IMG/VR virus record: IMGVR_UViG_3300024359_000003
Location: 102,303 to 166,302 of that record
DNA: 64,000 nt
Source: a virus
Direction: 5' to 3' (one strand)
Shown here: positions 16,407-26,080 of the stretch, one piece after another
How positions within the stretch are numbered: the stretch's first letter is position 1
Layout of the letters: every line of letters begins with the position of its first letter
Notes under the pieces: model-generated
What the model saw: only the letters and a program-made list of their open reading frames with translations
Database searches by the model: none
Told to the model about the DNA's origin: nothing
Made by a program: the position numbers and the translations under genes

Positions 16407-17502
16407 AGACTTTACATTCGACGATTTAAATAAGCAATTAGCTGATTTAAATCCATTAGGATCTATCATGGAAACTTCAAACTTTTCAAAGGTAACAGAT
16501 TGGATTCACACAGGAAATTATCATTTGAACGCATGTGTATCAGGTTCATTATTTAAAGGATGGCCAAACAATAGATCATCATCTATCGCTGGTCCTTCAG
16601 GAACAGGTAAAACATTCTTAATGTTAAACACAGTTAGAGAAGCTATTGATAAAGGATATAGTGTAATTTATTATGATTCTGAAGCAGCCGTTGATAAGGA
16701 ACAAATGGAAAAGTTTGGAATTGATACTTCCAAAGTAAATTACCAACCTACAAATACAGTTCAAGATTTTAGAACTTCTGTAACTACAATTACTAAGAAA
16801 ATGCAAGATGCTAAAAGAGCAGGTGGTGAAGTTCCTAAAGTAATGATTATTTTAGATTCAGCCGGTAACTTAGCGACTGCGAAAGAAATAGCAGATGCAG
16901 CAAGTGGTTCTGACAAATCAGATATGACTAGATCTAAGGTTTTAAAATCTATCTTTAGAATTATAATGACTCCATTAGCAGATCTTAAAATACCTTTCTT
17001 ATTTACAAACCATACATACCAATCTCAATCCTTTATTCCAATGCAAATCGCAGGTGGTGGAACAGGACCACAGTATGCAGCATCAATTGTACTGATGTTA
17101 AACAAGGCTCAATTAAAGGACGGAGCTGAAAAAGTAGGTATTATAGTTACGGCTAAACCTGATAAAAATAGATTTGCAAAGCCACATCCTATTAAGTTTC
17201 ACTTAAACTTTACAGAAGGTATGAATCCTTATGTTGGATTAGAACAATATGCTACATGGGATATTTGTGGAATTACTAGAGGAAATATTGTAAAAGGAGA
17301 AAAGATTCCAAAGGCAACAGCAAGAACATGGATATGTAAACACCTAGATCATACTGTTGCGAATAAAGATTTCTTTTCTGAAATGGTATTTACACAAACC
17401 GTACTAGAGCAAATCGAATCGCACATTCAACCTTTGTTTAATTACAACACTGAAATTTCTGAAATTGACGTAGAAGAAATGTTAGAAGATAGTGAAGCAT
17501 AA
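16393..17502 (+). CDS. uvsX: UvsX/RecA-like recombinase
   Basis: A 369-residue RecA-family ATPase that forms filaments on single-stranded DNA for strand exchange and recombination-dependent replication. Walker A is GPSGTGKTF, Walker B is VMIILDSAG, and a loop region AGGGTGPQYAA precedes VGIIVTAKPDKNRF. Length is close to T4 UvsX (391). The acidic C-terminal tail (EEMLEDSEA) is typical of the family. The stop and the next start share one base, placing it in a tight operon with the oxygenase and helicase genes. Confidence 0.9.
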   Translation: MAKNKDFTFDDLNKQLADLNPLGSIMETSNFSKVTDWIHTGNYHLNACVSGSLFKGWPNNRSSSIAGPSGTGKTFLMLNTVREAIDKGYSVIYYDSEAAVDKEQMEKFGIDTSKVNYQPTNTVQDFRTSVTTITKKMQDAKRAGGEVPKVMIILDSAGNLATAKEIADAASGSDKSDMTRSKVLKSIFRIIMTPLADLKIPFLFTNHTYQSQSFIPMQIAGGGTGPQYAASIVLMLNKAQLKDGAEKVGIIVTAKPDKNRFAKPHPIKFHLNFTEGMNPYVGLEQYATWDICGITRGNIVKGEKIPKATARTWICKHLDHTVANKDFFSEMVFTQTVLEQIESHIQPLFNYNTEISEIDVEEMLEDSEA

Positions 17503-17813
17503 TGAAGTTGAACATAAACAAGATAAACGAAGATAAGCTTCCAATTAAATATATTCTAGGAATACAAGAAGAATTAGAATCTTTTCCCGATGCATTTGAC
17601 ATTATGCATATATTTATAACTAGAGCAGTGAGACAGCCTGACAGACAAAAGGCGTCTTTCACCAAACATGCTCTCAATAAATATTTCGCAAAGGGGAAAA
17701 ATGAAAATGTAGAATCCGGATTAAATGAAGCAATTGGTATGGGACTAATAGAACAAACCAATTCGAACGAAGGTAAAGAAGCTTATAAAATATTAATTAA
17801 CCCATTCCTATGA
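17502..17813 (+). CDS. Hypothetical protein, possibly winged-helix (103 aa)
   Basis: Its start overlaps the uvsX stop by 1 nt and its stop overlaps the oxygenase start by 4 nt. Middle residues FTKHALNKYFAKGKNENVE and GLNEAIGMGLIEQTNSN suggest a small helix-helix-strand unit like a winged-helix fold, but no family is recognised. Position between uvsX and helicase suggests a recombination or replication accessory role (inference); T4 has its mediator UvsY elsewhere. Confidence 0.55.
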   Translation: MKLNINKINEDKLPIKYILGIQEELESFPDAFDIMHIFITRAVRQPDRQKASFTKHALNKYFAKGKNENVESGLNEAIGMGLIEQTNSNEGKEAYKILINPFL

Positions 17814-18403
17814 TAACAATTAGAGACAACTTTATTAAAGATGAAAAACTCCTCAGAGATATTGCAAATGATAACACATTTTTTGCAGATCCAGGTGTTT
17901 ATTACTGGTGGAAAGGATGGTTCAACGAAGAACCAGGCCATGAACCTACAGTAAAACAAAGGCTTATATCAGCTATTTGGGCAAATGATTGCCCAATATC
18001 TGAAGTATGGGATATAGCAGGATTTGAATATTGGACAGGTATTCAGTCTGCTAATCCTACATTAGGACATAAGGACAATTTAGGATTTCATTTTGATAAA
18101 GATGAATCTTGGTTCAAGAAAACCAACGGAGAAGAAATAGTAAGACCTGTAATAGGCACTGTATATTATCCGCCACAGCCTGAGTTTGAAGGAGGAGAAT
18201 TAATAGTTCATACTGCAGGAAAGGATAAAGCGCCTGATGTAATTCAAACCCGACCTAATAGATTAATTATATTTAGAGCAGGTGATGATGTCCATGCAGT
18301 CGATACGGTTACTAAGGGAACTAGAAAGGCAATTGCAATTAATTTATGGTCAGATGTACCTTTTGCAAAAACAAATGGTGATTTAGTGGTAGAACAAGTA
18401 TAA
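17810..18403 (+). CDS. 2-oxoglutarate/Fe(II)-dependent oxygenase
   Basis: A 197-residue double-stranded beta-helix protein of the prolyl-hydroxylase-like 2OG-Fe(II) oxygenase superfamily. The iron triad is visible as LGFHFDKDE (HxD, near residues 95-97) and GDDVHAVDTV (distal His), followed by RKAIAINLW, whose Arg binds 2-oxoglutarate. EFEGGELIVH is the usual strand between. It sits between recombination and helicase genes in a tightly overlapped operon. Similar enzymes are common in marine phages, with targets seldom known. Oxidation of a DNA base or of a protein are both possible. Confidence 0.8.
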   Translation: MITIRDNFIKDEKLLRDIANDNTFFADPGVYYWWKGWFNEEPGHEPTVKQRLISAIWANDCPISEVWDIAGFEYWTGIQSANPTLGHKDNLGFHFDKDESWFKKTNGEEIVRPVIGTVYYPPQPEFEGGELIVHTAGKDKAPDVIQTRPNRLIIFRAGDDVHAVDTVTKGTRKAIAINLWSDVPFAKTNGDLVVEQV

Positions 18404-18413
18404 AAACTATAAT

Positions 18414-19727
18414 ATGAAATTTGGACCTGATTTTGAAAAAATATTCTTTAAATTATCTTTACAGAAACCCAAGTATCTAGGAAATATTAAACGAGGATTC
18501 TACACCTCAGAAGATATTGACTTAATACACTTCCTTGCTACTAAGTTCTATGATAAGTTTCATGAAACTCCTTCTAACGAGCAAATGAAACTGCTTATTA
18601 AGAATGATAAGATTTCAGGAAAGGTTGAAGAGTCTATTATAGATATTGTATATAATGTAGACCTTGACCAATATGACGAAGAATGGTTAACTTCTACAGC
18701 CGAAGCATGGATTAAATGGCGTAACTTTGATAATACTCTTATAGATACTATCGAGTATATTAAAACAACTGAAGTAACACCGGATAATGCAGACTCGATC
18801 ATCTCTAAGGTTAAAACTTTAATTAATGATAGAAACTCTATCGTATTTAACTCTGACCTAGGATTAGACTTCTTTAAACCAGAGGATCACTCTTTCGAAG
18901 ATGCCGTTAAAGTATCTACAGGATATAACTTTTTAGATCGAGCCTTAAATGGTGGTTATGATAAAGATGGTTCTTTAGTTGTTTATGTAGGTGAACAGAA
19001 TATCGGTAAATCAATTTACCTTGCTAACGATGCCGCTAATTTTGTAAAGATGGGAACAAACACTGCGGTAATCACTGCAGAAATGTCAGCTATTAAATTT
19101 ATGAAAAGAATCGGTTCTAATTTACTAAGCATAAATATTTCAGACTACGAAGAAAAATCTAAAAATTCTGATTTGATCAAAAGAAAATTAGAAACAGTAG
19201 GAGACGGCTTTACTCCCCCTGGTCAATTATTTGTAAAACAATTTCCAACATCACAGGCGACTGTTCCAGATATTGAAGCATACTTAAAGCAAATTGAAGA
19301 AGAAAGAAAAATAAAACTAGGTGCAGTAGTTATTGACTATATTAATATTCTTTCTAATTTTAGAAATCCTAATTCTGAAAACACATATCTTAAGATCAAG
19401 CAGATTGCAGAAGATCTTAGAGCAATGGGTGTAAGAAACGGATGGCTAATTGTAACAGCAACACAGATTACAAGAAACGGTTATAATTCAAGCGATATCA
19501 CAATGACAGATGTTGCAGAATCAGCAGGTCTATCACATACTGCAGATATTATGCTTGGTATTATACAAGACGATATGATGAGAGCTAGTTATGAATACTG
19601 GCTTAAAATATTGAAAATACGAGACGGTGAAGGTAGAGGATCTAAATGTAAATTAGGAATTAACTATAATTACATGAGACTTACAGAGACCGATGAAGTT
19701 ACTAATTCTAACATACACAGCTTATAA
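18414..19727 (+). CDS. 41: Replicative DnaB-like helicase (gp41)
   Basis: A 437-residue RecA-fold hexameric helicase. The N-terminal ~150 residues are helical (primase-interaction region), then STGYNFLDRALNGG opens the ATPase domain with Walker A VGEQNIGKS, VITAEMS, and Walker B VVIDYINIL. Further motifs include VTATQITRN (sensor) and a basic loop ILKIRDGEGRG. Length is close to T4 gp41 (475). It would unwind the fork on the lagging strand. Downstream genes start within 3 nt. Confidence 0.88.
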   Translation: MKFGPDFEKIFFKLSLQKPKYLGNIKRGFYTSEDIDLIHFLATKFYDKFHETPSNEQMKLLIKNDKISGKVEESIIDIVYNVDLDQYDEEWLTSTAEAWIKWRNFDNTLIDTIEYIKTTEVTPDNADSIISKVKTLINDRNSIVFNSDLGLDFFKPEDHSFEDAVKVSTGYNFLDRALNGGYDKDGSLVVYVGEQNIGKSIYLANDAANFVKMGTNTAVITAEMSAIKFMKRIGSNLLSINISDYEEKSKNSDLIKRKLETVGDGFTPPGQLFVKQFPTSQATVPDIEAYLKQIEEERKIKLGAVVIDYINILSNFRNPNSENTYLKIKQIAEDLRAMGVRNGWLIVTATQITRNGYNSSDITMTDVAESAGLSHTADIMLGIIQDDMMRASYEYWLKILKIRDGEGRGSKCKLGINYNYMRLTETDEVTNSNIHSL

Positions 19728-19729
19728 TT

Positions 19730-20176
19730 ATGAGAACAAAAAGAGATAAAATATTTGACAACACTTTCGAAGACGGCGGAGACTTTGAACTAAATGGAAC
19801 TATTTCATTTAACCTTAATCCACAATACACGGATAACAGAGACGAAGAAGATAAAATAGAAAGTGAACAAATCAGAAATAAGATTCATGAATTAATAGAG
19901 GCTTCAAGATTTAAGAAGTTTAATGAGGTAGATGAATTTCAGCAGATAACTAAATTAAGAAAATTAGACATAAATGAAGTGTATGGGTTTATGTATGACG
20001 AACTAAGCACAAAGTTTTCTATAATAGATTTATTTTCAGAACTATGCGATTACTTTAATATCAATCCAACTAAATTTTATTCTTCACTAAGTAACAAATA
20101 TAAGGAAGCCCTTATTCAAGAACTTGACAAGAAAACAAACGTCTTAAAAAGAAAGAACATAAATAAACTTTTCTAA
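19730..20176 (+). CDS. Hypothetical protein with NKLF tail (148 aa)
   Basis: An acidic helical protein starting 3 nt after the helicase stop and ending 3 nt before the gp47 gene. The C-terminus RKNINKLF resembles the terminal xxLF tails of the polymerase C-half, glycosyltransferase and RNase H in this genome, suggesting clamp binding (inference). No domain recognised. Confidence 0.55.
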   Translation: MRTKRDKIFDNTFEDGGDFELNGTISFNLNPQYTDNRDEEDKIESEQIRNKIHELIEASRFKKFNEVDEFQQITKLRKLDINEVYGFMYDELSTKFSIIDLFSELCDYFNINPTKFYSSLSNKYKEALIQELDKKTNVLKRKNINKLF

Positions 20177-20178
20177 AA

Positions 20179-21294
20179 ATGATAGAGCCAAAGGTATTAG
20201 AGAAACCAGTAAATAGAATCTGGATTCTCGGAGATATGCACCTTGGAGTTCGTTCTAATTCTCTGGAATGGTTACAGACACAGAAAGATTTTTACGAAAA
20301 CCAATTTATTCCAACACTAAAAAGAGATGTCAAAGAAGGCGACATTTTAGTTCAGGTTGGAGACGCATTCGATAATAGACAAAGTATAAACTTAAGAGTT
20401 CTGCACTATGCAGTAGATCTTTTTGAAAGATTAGGTGAAATTTTGCCAGTTCATGTTATATGCGGTAACCATGATATATGGGCTAAAAAATCCAATGATG
20501 TAAGTTCAATAGATTCTTTAAAGTGGATTCCTAACGTTGCAGTATATAAGGAACCTAGGGAATTTAAATGGGGAGGAAAGAAAGTTCTCTTAATGCCATG
20601 GAGAAGAGATTCCACACATGAAGCAGAAACACTTGCACAATTTCCAAATTCAGATATTGTATTTTGCCATTCTGAAGTTTCAGGAGTTTCTTTAAATTCT
20701 AAAGTTAAAAACCACCATGGAACAGATACTATTTCTTATAAAAACTATGATGCAGTTTATTCAGGACATATTCATTATAGACAAACTAAAGGAAAGTTAA
20801 GATTAGTAGGAACTCCTTACGAATTAACAAGATCTGATTCGGGTAACACTAAGGGCTTTGATATGGTTGATCTAGGAACCATGGAAGAAACCTTTTACGA
20901 AAATACTATATCACCTAAGTTCGTAAAGTTTTATCTTACAGGTCTTTACAATGTTTCTCTTGGTGAATTTAAAGATAAGATTAGAAATAATTATGTAGAT
21001 TTATATGTTCCTTCTAATATTGCAACAACAAGTGCACTGTCAAGATTAATAAACAAAATACAAAAAATAGGTAGAAGAATAGAACCAAACATATATGAAT
21101 TAGATTCTTTCTTAGATAAGGACTTATATGATATGGATGAAATAGAAGATCTCTATAAGAACTATAACATTCTACACCTATGTAATACGTTCGTTGATGG
21201 TCTTCCACATGATGACGAAACTAGAGAAAGAGTTAAGACTAGTTTAAAAAACTTGCATGATAAATGTGCATATAATTACGATAACGAAGCATGA
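20179..21294 (+). CDS. 47: Recombination nuclease subunit, Mre11/SbcD-like (gp47)
   Basis: A 371-residue calcineurin-like phosphoesterase with the full metal-ligand set: ILGDMHLGV (DxH), VQVGDAFDNR (GD), VICGNHD (GNHD), FCHSEVSG and SGHIHY (GHxH). With gp46 it forms the nuclease that resects double-strand ends in T4 and degrades host DNA. Length is near T4 gp47 (339). It overlaps the gp46 start by 4 nt. Confidence 0.9.
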   Translation: MIEPKVLEKPVNRIWILGDMHLGVRSNSLEWLQTQKDFYENQFIPTLKRDVKEGDILVQVGDAFDNRQSINLRVLHYAVDLFERLGEILPVHVICGNHDIWAKKSNDVSSIDSLKWIPNVAVYKEPREFKWGGKKVLLMPWRRDSTHEAETLAQFPNSDIVFCHSEVSGVSLNSKVKNHHGTDTISYKNYDAVYSGHIHYRQTKGKLRLVGTPYELTRSDSGNTKGFDMVDLGTMEETFYENTISPKFVKFYLTGLYNVSLGEFKDKIRNNYVDLYVPSNIATTSALSRLINKIQKIGRRIEPNIYELDSFLDKDLYDMDEIEDLYKNYNILHLCNTFVDGLPHDDETRERVKTSLKNLHDKCAYNYDNEA

Positions 21295-22964
21295 AAATCA
21301 AATCAATAGAATTTAAAAACTTTGCATCATACGGAAATTCAATTCAAAGGATAGAATTCGAAGATGATAAAGCGGAGTTGTTATTAACTCTTGGTAAAAA
21401 TGGTCATGGTAAAACTACCATCGCCAATGCAATAGTATATGCGCTATACGGTAAAGTTGAAGGTGTTAAGATGGCGGACCTTCCTAATAGAATTAATAAG
21501 GAATTATGGGTAAGAATAGAACTTCAATGTAAAGGAACTATAGTAGAAATCGAGAGAGGTTTGATGCCTAATAGATTTAAAGTTCTTTTAAATGGAATTG
21601 AATTTGATAAAGCAGGTAAGAAATCAGTTCAGGATTATTTAGAAGAAGAGATATTCGGAATCCCATATCATGTATTTAAAAACATTATAATTTTATCTGT
21701 AAATGATTTTAAGTCGTTCTTAACAATGACAAATCATGATAAAAGACAAATCATCGATAAAATGTTTGGATTCTCCATCCTTAATGATATGCAAAAGCAG
21801 ATTAAAGATGAAAGAAGAGATCTTAAAATAGAATTAGATTCTTATGAAAAAGAATTAAGCCAGCTTAGTGAAAATATAGTTTCAGTTAATATGAAATTAA
21901 ATCAATTACTAGCAGAAGCTGACACTAAAAACAAAGAAGAAATAGAATCTTTGAAAACTAGTCTTAAAAAATATGATTCTAATAGAATTAAATTAGAAGA
22001 GGCAAGCACCAAAGTATCTAAAATGATTACTTCTAATTCTTCTGACTTACAGGAAAAACAATCTAAATATACTTCACTTAAATATGAGTTAGTAGAATTA
22101 AAGAAAAAGCTAGCGTTATATGAAACTGATAAATGTCCAACATGTGAAGGCGAACTAACCTCTTCTTTTCACCAAGAAAGAAAAAAAGAAATAGAGTCTA
22201 AGGCAGAATCTCTTCCTTCTGATATCTCAAAGGCAGAAACAAAGGTGAATGATATTAAATCTAATATTTCAGATTTAAGAATTAAGGACAAGGCAATTAA
22301 CGATAAAGTGTCTACTATTAATACTAACATTAGAAATTTAAAGAATGAATTAGTAAAGATAAAAGATTCTTTAAATTCTAATAATGATTTTTCACACTTA
22401 AAGCAAATCATTGAAGAATTCGAAATACAAGAATCATCAAAGTCAAATTTAAAGGATGAAACTTCTGGTAACTATAATTTCTTAGAAATAATAGAAGAGG
22501 TTCTAGGTGAAGATGGCGTTAAGAACCTTGCAATTCAAACTATTTTACCAGGTCTTAATGCTAATATTGCCGCAATGGGTCAGACAATGCACTTACCTTT
22601 CCATATAAGATTCGATGAAAAGTTTAATTGTCTTATTAATCATTTAGGAGAAGAGATCAATCCACTTACATTATCTACAGGTGAAAGAAAGAAGGCAGAC
22701 TTTATTATAATTATTGCTATCATTAAAATACTTAAGTTAAGATTTCCACAATTAAATCTTTTATTCTTAGACGAGTTATTATCTTCAGTAGATGCAGATG
22801 GAGTCCACAATATTCTTAAAATTCTATCACAGGTTATTAAAGATAGTAAGATTAATACTTTCGTAATTAATCACACTGTTCTTCCCCATGAATTATTTGA
22901 TAAAAAGATACAAATATATAGAGAAAATGGATTCTCTAAACTCGAGATAGAGGTTATAGAATAA
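21291..22964 (+). CDS. 46: Recombination ATPase, Rad50/SbcC-like (gp46)
   Basis: A 557-residue SMC-like ATPase. Walker A is LGKNGHGKTT, coiled-coil arms run from ~170 to 400 with a central zinc hook DKCPTCEGEL, the ABC signature is LSTGERKKAD, and Walker B is LNLLFLDELLSSVD. Length matches T4 gp46 (560). It pairs with gp47, encoded immediately upstream with overlapping stop/start. A late-type octamer begins right after its stop. Confidence 0.93.
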   Translation: MKIKSIEFKNFASYGNSIQRIEFEDDKAELLLTLGKNGHGKTTIANAIVYALYGKVEGVKMADLPNRINKELWVRIELQCKGTIVEIERGLMPNRFKVLLNGIEFDKAGKKSVQDYLEEEIFGIPYHVFKNIIILSVNDFKSFLTMTNHDKRQIIDKMFGFSILNDMQKQIKDERRDLKIELDSYEKELSQLSENIVSVNMKLNQLLAEADTKNKEEIESLKTSLKKYDSNRIKLEEASTKVSKMITSNSSDLQEKQSKYTSLKYELVELKKKLALYETDKCPTCEGELTSSFHQERKKEIESKAESLPSDISKAETKVNDIKSNISDLRIKDKAINDKVSTINTNIRNLKNELVKIKDSLNSNNDFSHLKQIIEEFEIQESSKSNLKDETSGNYNFLEIIEEVLGEDGVKNLAIQTILPGLNANIAAMGQTMHLPFHIRFDEKFNCLINHLGEEINPLTLSTGERKKADFIIIIAIIKILKLRFPQLNLLFLDELLSSVDADGVHNILKILSQVIKDSKINTFVINHTVLPHELFDKKIQIYRENGFSKLEIEVIE

Positions 22965-22965
22965 A

Positions 22966-22973
22966 GATATATA
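22966..22973 (+). promoter_or_regulatory. Putative late promoter (GATATATA)
   Basis: Lies 27 nt before the AAA+ ATPase start and directly after the 46 gene, marking the switch from replication to virion genes. Confidence 0.55.
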
Positions 22974-23000
22974 AATCAAATAAAAAGATTTCACTTAAAC

Positions 23001-24338
23001 ATGAATAATAAAATCTTAAAATACGATCAGTATTTAAATGAAGCTATGAAAACGGGTTCAATAGAACTTGTAAATCCTTCTCTAAATAAAGCAGCTACGA
23101 TAATCGCAAGATTTGTAAATAAGAAAACAAAGAAGGACTTTAAAAAGTTTCCATTTGAAATGATAACTGATATGGGTTCTGGAGTAATGTTTTACTCAAG
23201 TAAAGGTACAGAGGCATTTATGGTAACTCCCGCTGCTGCAAAAAACCCTGGTATTGTAGGTTCTATAATCTATTTCTCAGATGCAGCAGACGCTAAATCT
23301 GATTTTTCTATTTCATCTGAAACATTCCCAATTGTTAAATTAGTTGGAGAATTCGTTAGATTAATGGATAAAAAATACGTTGCATCTATACAAGAGTCAA
23401 TGTTATTAGAAAGAAGAACTAAAAGAGCATTCTCTAAAGAAGAAATTAAAATGATCGAGGCTAAATTAGCAGCTGGAATGGCCGTTAATAAAATAGCAGA
23501 CGAATTAGAAGTTCCTTATTCTTCAATCATGAATATTAAGAAAGGACAGCAGGTTGTAGTAAAACCTACCGCAGCTGAAACACAAAATGATATGACACTT
23601 AATGATAAGGTTAAATATCTTGAAGAAACAATGGAAGATATTTACGAAATATCAAGAAGAGTCGCTGCAGGTGCATTTAACTCTTTATTTATTTCAGGTA
23701 GAGCAGGTACTGGTAAAACATATAATGTAGAAAGAGCAATGAAAGATGAAGGTCTTGTTGACGAAGAAGATTACGTTATGGTTTCAGGTGCAGCATCTGT
23801 TATTATGATGTATAAGAAATTCTATCAATATAGAAATAAGACATTAATCTTTGATGACTGTGATGCAGTATTTAGAGATGAAAACGGTAGAAACTTAATG
23901 AAAGCGGCATTAGATACAAAGAAAGTAAGAAAAATCTCTTATTTAAAAAAGACTAAAGCAGTATATGATCCTAAAGATGTGAGTCCTGAAGAAGCATTCA
24001 CATTAGAAGAAAATGGAATTGTTCCTAACTCATTTGAATTCGCAGGAAGAGTAATTTTTATTTCGAATTTAGCAAAAGAAAAGGCAGATCCAGATGGAGC
24101 TATTAGATCTAGATCTATTTTAGTAGATGTAAATCCTGATGATGCAACCTTAATGGAAAGAATGGAAAGGTTATTACCCCATTTAGAACCTACCGAGATG
24201 CCACTTAAAGAAAAGGAAGAAATCTACGAATTTATGAAAAACGCAAACGATATTTCTATGAGAACATTCGTTAAAGCAGCTGGTTTAAAAATGTCAGGTT
24301 TACCAAACTGGCAAAGAGCAGCGACAAGATACCTATAA
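23001..24338 (+). CDS. AAA+ ATPase with capsid-targeting-like N-terminus and HTH
   Basis: A 445-residue protein. The N-terminus is MNNKILKYDQYLNEAMK, matching the capsid-targeting tag with an LNE/A cut site. Residues ~145-180 form a helix-turn-helix (AKLAAGMAVNKIADELEVPY). The AAA+ core has Walker A SGRAGTGKT (232-240), Walker B TLIFDDCDAVF (281-291), a sensor-1 VIFISN and an arginine-rich AIRSRSI. A further cut-like site SIQE/S is near residue 132. It follows a late-type promoter and sits next to a tail gene. Prediction: a packaged ATPase, delivered with the genome. Substrate (protein or DNA) unknown. Confidence 0.7.
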   Translation: MNNKILKYDQYLNEAMKTGSIELVNPSLNKAATIIARFVNKKTKKDFKKFPFEMITDMGSGVMFYSSKGTEAFMVTPAAAKNPGIVGSIIYFSDAADAKSDFSISSETFPIVKLVGEFVRLMDKKYVASIQESMLLERRTKRAFSKEEIKMIEAKLAAGMAVNKIADELEVPYSSIMNIKKGQQVVVKPTAAETQNDMTLNDKVKYLEETMEDIYEISRRVAAGAFNSLFISGRAGTGKTYNVERAMKDEGLVDEEDYVMVSGAASVIMMYKKFYQYRNKTLIFDDCDAVFRDENGRNLMKAALDTKKVRKISYLKKTKAVYDPKDVSPEEAFTLEENGIVPNSFEFAGRVIFISNLAKEKADPDGAIRSRSILVDVNPDDATLMERMERLLPHLEPTEMPLKEKEEIYEFMKNANDISMRTFVKAAGLKMSGLPNWQRAATRYL

Positions 24339-24341
24339 TAA

Positions 24342-25235
24342 ATGGCTACATATAATCTTAAATATAACACGGACGATTCTGTAATTAGGCATATAATTAT
24401 CGGTCTATTGGCAGACTTAAATAATAAAGTTTGGTTTCAAAGACAAGTAAGCGCTAATGAGAGAAAGGATATAGACGTTCCTTTTTATTATTCGATCACA
24501 GGAGACGATCAATTTTTAAGAGATAATTTTCTATTTACAACAGCAAGTGGCGATGACTGCTACCCTGATCCTGGGTTTGCAGATGGAAATTACGATGTAA
24601 TTCCAAGAGGAGTCGCTAGAATTTCTTCAATATCTATAGAATCTTCTAAACTAGTCAATAAAAGAATAATGGGAAATTATTCTAGACTTGATGAAGAAGG
24701 AGCTCTACAAGCATATTCTTCTGAATTTGAAATGATTCCAATTTTAATAAATTTTGACATAGAAGTTTTAGTATCTTCAATGTTAGATTCTTTAAAGATT
24801 ACTGAAATGATAGTAAAGAAATTATATAAATCTAATTACTTTAACATAGAAGTAGGACATCTAGAAGAAGGAACGTACAGATTACCTTCGTATTATTCTT
24901 TACCGGATGATTATACAGTGGAGGCTCCAATAGATTTTGGATTCGACGATAAAGACAAATATAAAATAACATTTCCAATAGAAGTAAATTCATTTATACC
25001 TTCTTTCTCAAACACGCCAGACGGAAATCCAGGTTCTGGATCATCTGGAGAATCTGGAGAATCTAGAGCATATAGATATGGTTCAGGTGGATCTTCTGAA
25101 TTTCACGCTGGAAATAGGATGTTTGAAATAAAACAAAAATCAATTACATCTAATAAAGGAGAGGCAAAGGATGAGCAATCACAGGCACAACCTGACAATC
25201 CTAACATAATTGATGAAAACGATACAGATATATAG
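24342..25235 (+). CDS. 15: Tail sheath terminator/stabiliser, gp15-like
   Basis: A 297-residue virion protein weakly resembling T4 gp15 (272 aa), which caps the sheath at the head-proximal end. Shared traits are the N-terminal charged strand followed by DIDVPFYYSITGDDQFL, the middle MIPILINFDIEVLVSSM then LKITEMIVKKLYKSN, and KYKITFPIEVNSFIPSF near residue 210. A low-complexity Gly/Ser tail with many charges follows. It starts 3 nt after the AAA+ ATPase gene. Identification is by eye and moderate. Confidence 0.5.
   Translation: MATYNLKYNTDDSVIRHIIIGLLADLNNKVWFQRQVSANERKDIDVPFYYSITGDDQFLRDNFLFTTASGDDCYPDPGFADGNYDVIPRGVARISSISIESSKLVNKRIMGNYSRLDEEGALQAYSSEFEMIPILINFDIEVLVSSMLDSLKITEMIVKKLYKSNYFNIEVGHLEEGTYRLPSYYSLPDDYTVEAPIDFGFDDKDKYKITFPIEVNSFIPSFSNTPDGNPGSGSSGESGESRAYRYGSGGSSEFHAGNRMFEIKQKSITSNKGEAKDEQSQAQPDNPNIIDENDTDI
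25227..25234 (+). promoter_or_regulatory. Putative late promoter (GATATATA)
   Basis: Overlaps the end of the gp15-like gene and lies 30 nt upstream of the start at 25265. Confidence 0.5.
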
Positions 25236-25264
25236 TTAAACAATAAAATTAAACGAATAATAAA

Positions 25265-26017
25265 ATGACAAACATGTTAGCACCTTTCGTAAAAATTGAA
25301 GAAAACGTTCAATTCTATTTAAATAATAGAGCTTACGAAATAAAAGAAAACAACATTGAAATTATCGAAAGACCAACTAATAAAGAATTTTTAAACGCAA
25401 TTTCTGCTTTTGAAAACTTCGATATAGTAGGAAACGATATCAAATGGTATAACAAAGGTTCAAAATTTATTTACAACATTGAAGAAGGAAAGTTCTACAA
25501 TGGAACATCTGAAATTACTGAATCATTCTCAACATACGTATTAGCCAGCGGACTAGTTAGATATGACAACAAAAATAAAGCTGAATTATTTGAAAGCCTT
25601 TCTACTATTGTAGAAAATTTCATGTATTTAGACTTCGCTACCACGTATAAGAAGGGAGGTGTCACTGTTGATTTATTTAAATTAGATGAAAATCTATTTA
25701 TTTCAAGATTCAACAAAGACACCAAATTAAATAAATTCTTTTCAGCTACCGCTAACGAAGCAGTATCTTATATTAAAGCAGAAACTTCAGAAGACGCTTC
25801 AGCTGTAGTAATTGAAATGCTAGAAGGAGAAACTTTAGAACTTGCTAAGAAATCTGAAGAAATTTCAAAGTTTGAAGAAATGATTTCTTTCTTAAAAGAT
25901 CAAAGAGGTTTATTAGCTGAAGCTGATAAATCAATTGAAGAAATTAAAGCTGCTGATGCTTTAATTAATTCAGAGATTAAAGTATGGGAAGATAAGATCG
26001 AAGCTTTAAACGCATAA
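25265..26017 (+). CDS. Hypothetical late protein (250 aa)
   Basis: No recognised family. Residues 1-190 are mixed alpha/beta with many aromatic residues. Residues 195-248 (LELAKKSEEISKFEEM onward, ending KVWEDKIEALNA) look like a coiled coil. It lies between a late-type promoter and an intrinsic terminator, so it is a single-gene late unit and probably a virion or assembly component. Confidence 0.6.
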   Translation: MTNMLAPFVKIEENVQFYLNNRAYEIKENNIEIIERPTNKEFLNAISAFENFDIVGNDIKWYNKGSKFIYNIEEGKFYNGTSEITESFSTYVLASGLVRYDNKNKAELFESLSTIVENFMYLDFATTYKKGGVTVDLFKLDENLFISRFNKDTKLNKFFSATANEAVSYIKAETSEDASAVVIEMLEGETLELAKKSEEISKFEEMISFLKDQRGLLAEADKSIEEIKAADALINSEIKVWEDKIEALNA

Positions 26018-26039
26018 GACGTATCATCGTAAAATAGAG

Positions 26040-26062
26040 AAGGGACCATTGGTCCCTTTTTT
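26040..26062 (+). terminator. Intrinsic terminator
   Basis: Stem AAGGGACC / GGTCCCTT with an ATT loop followed by six T, ending the unit at 25265. Confidence 0.85.
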
Positions 26063-26080
26063 AGGTTAATAAACTTTTTA

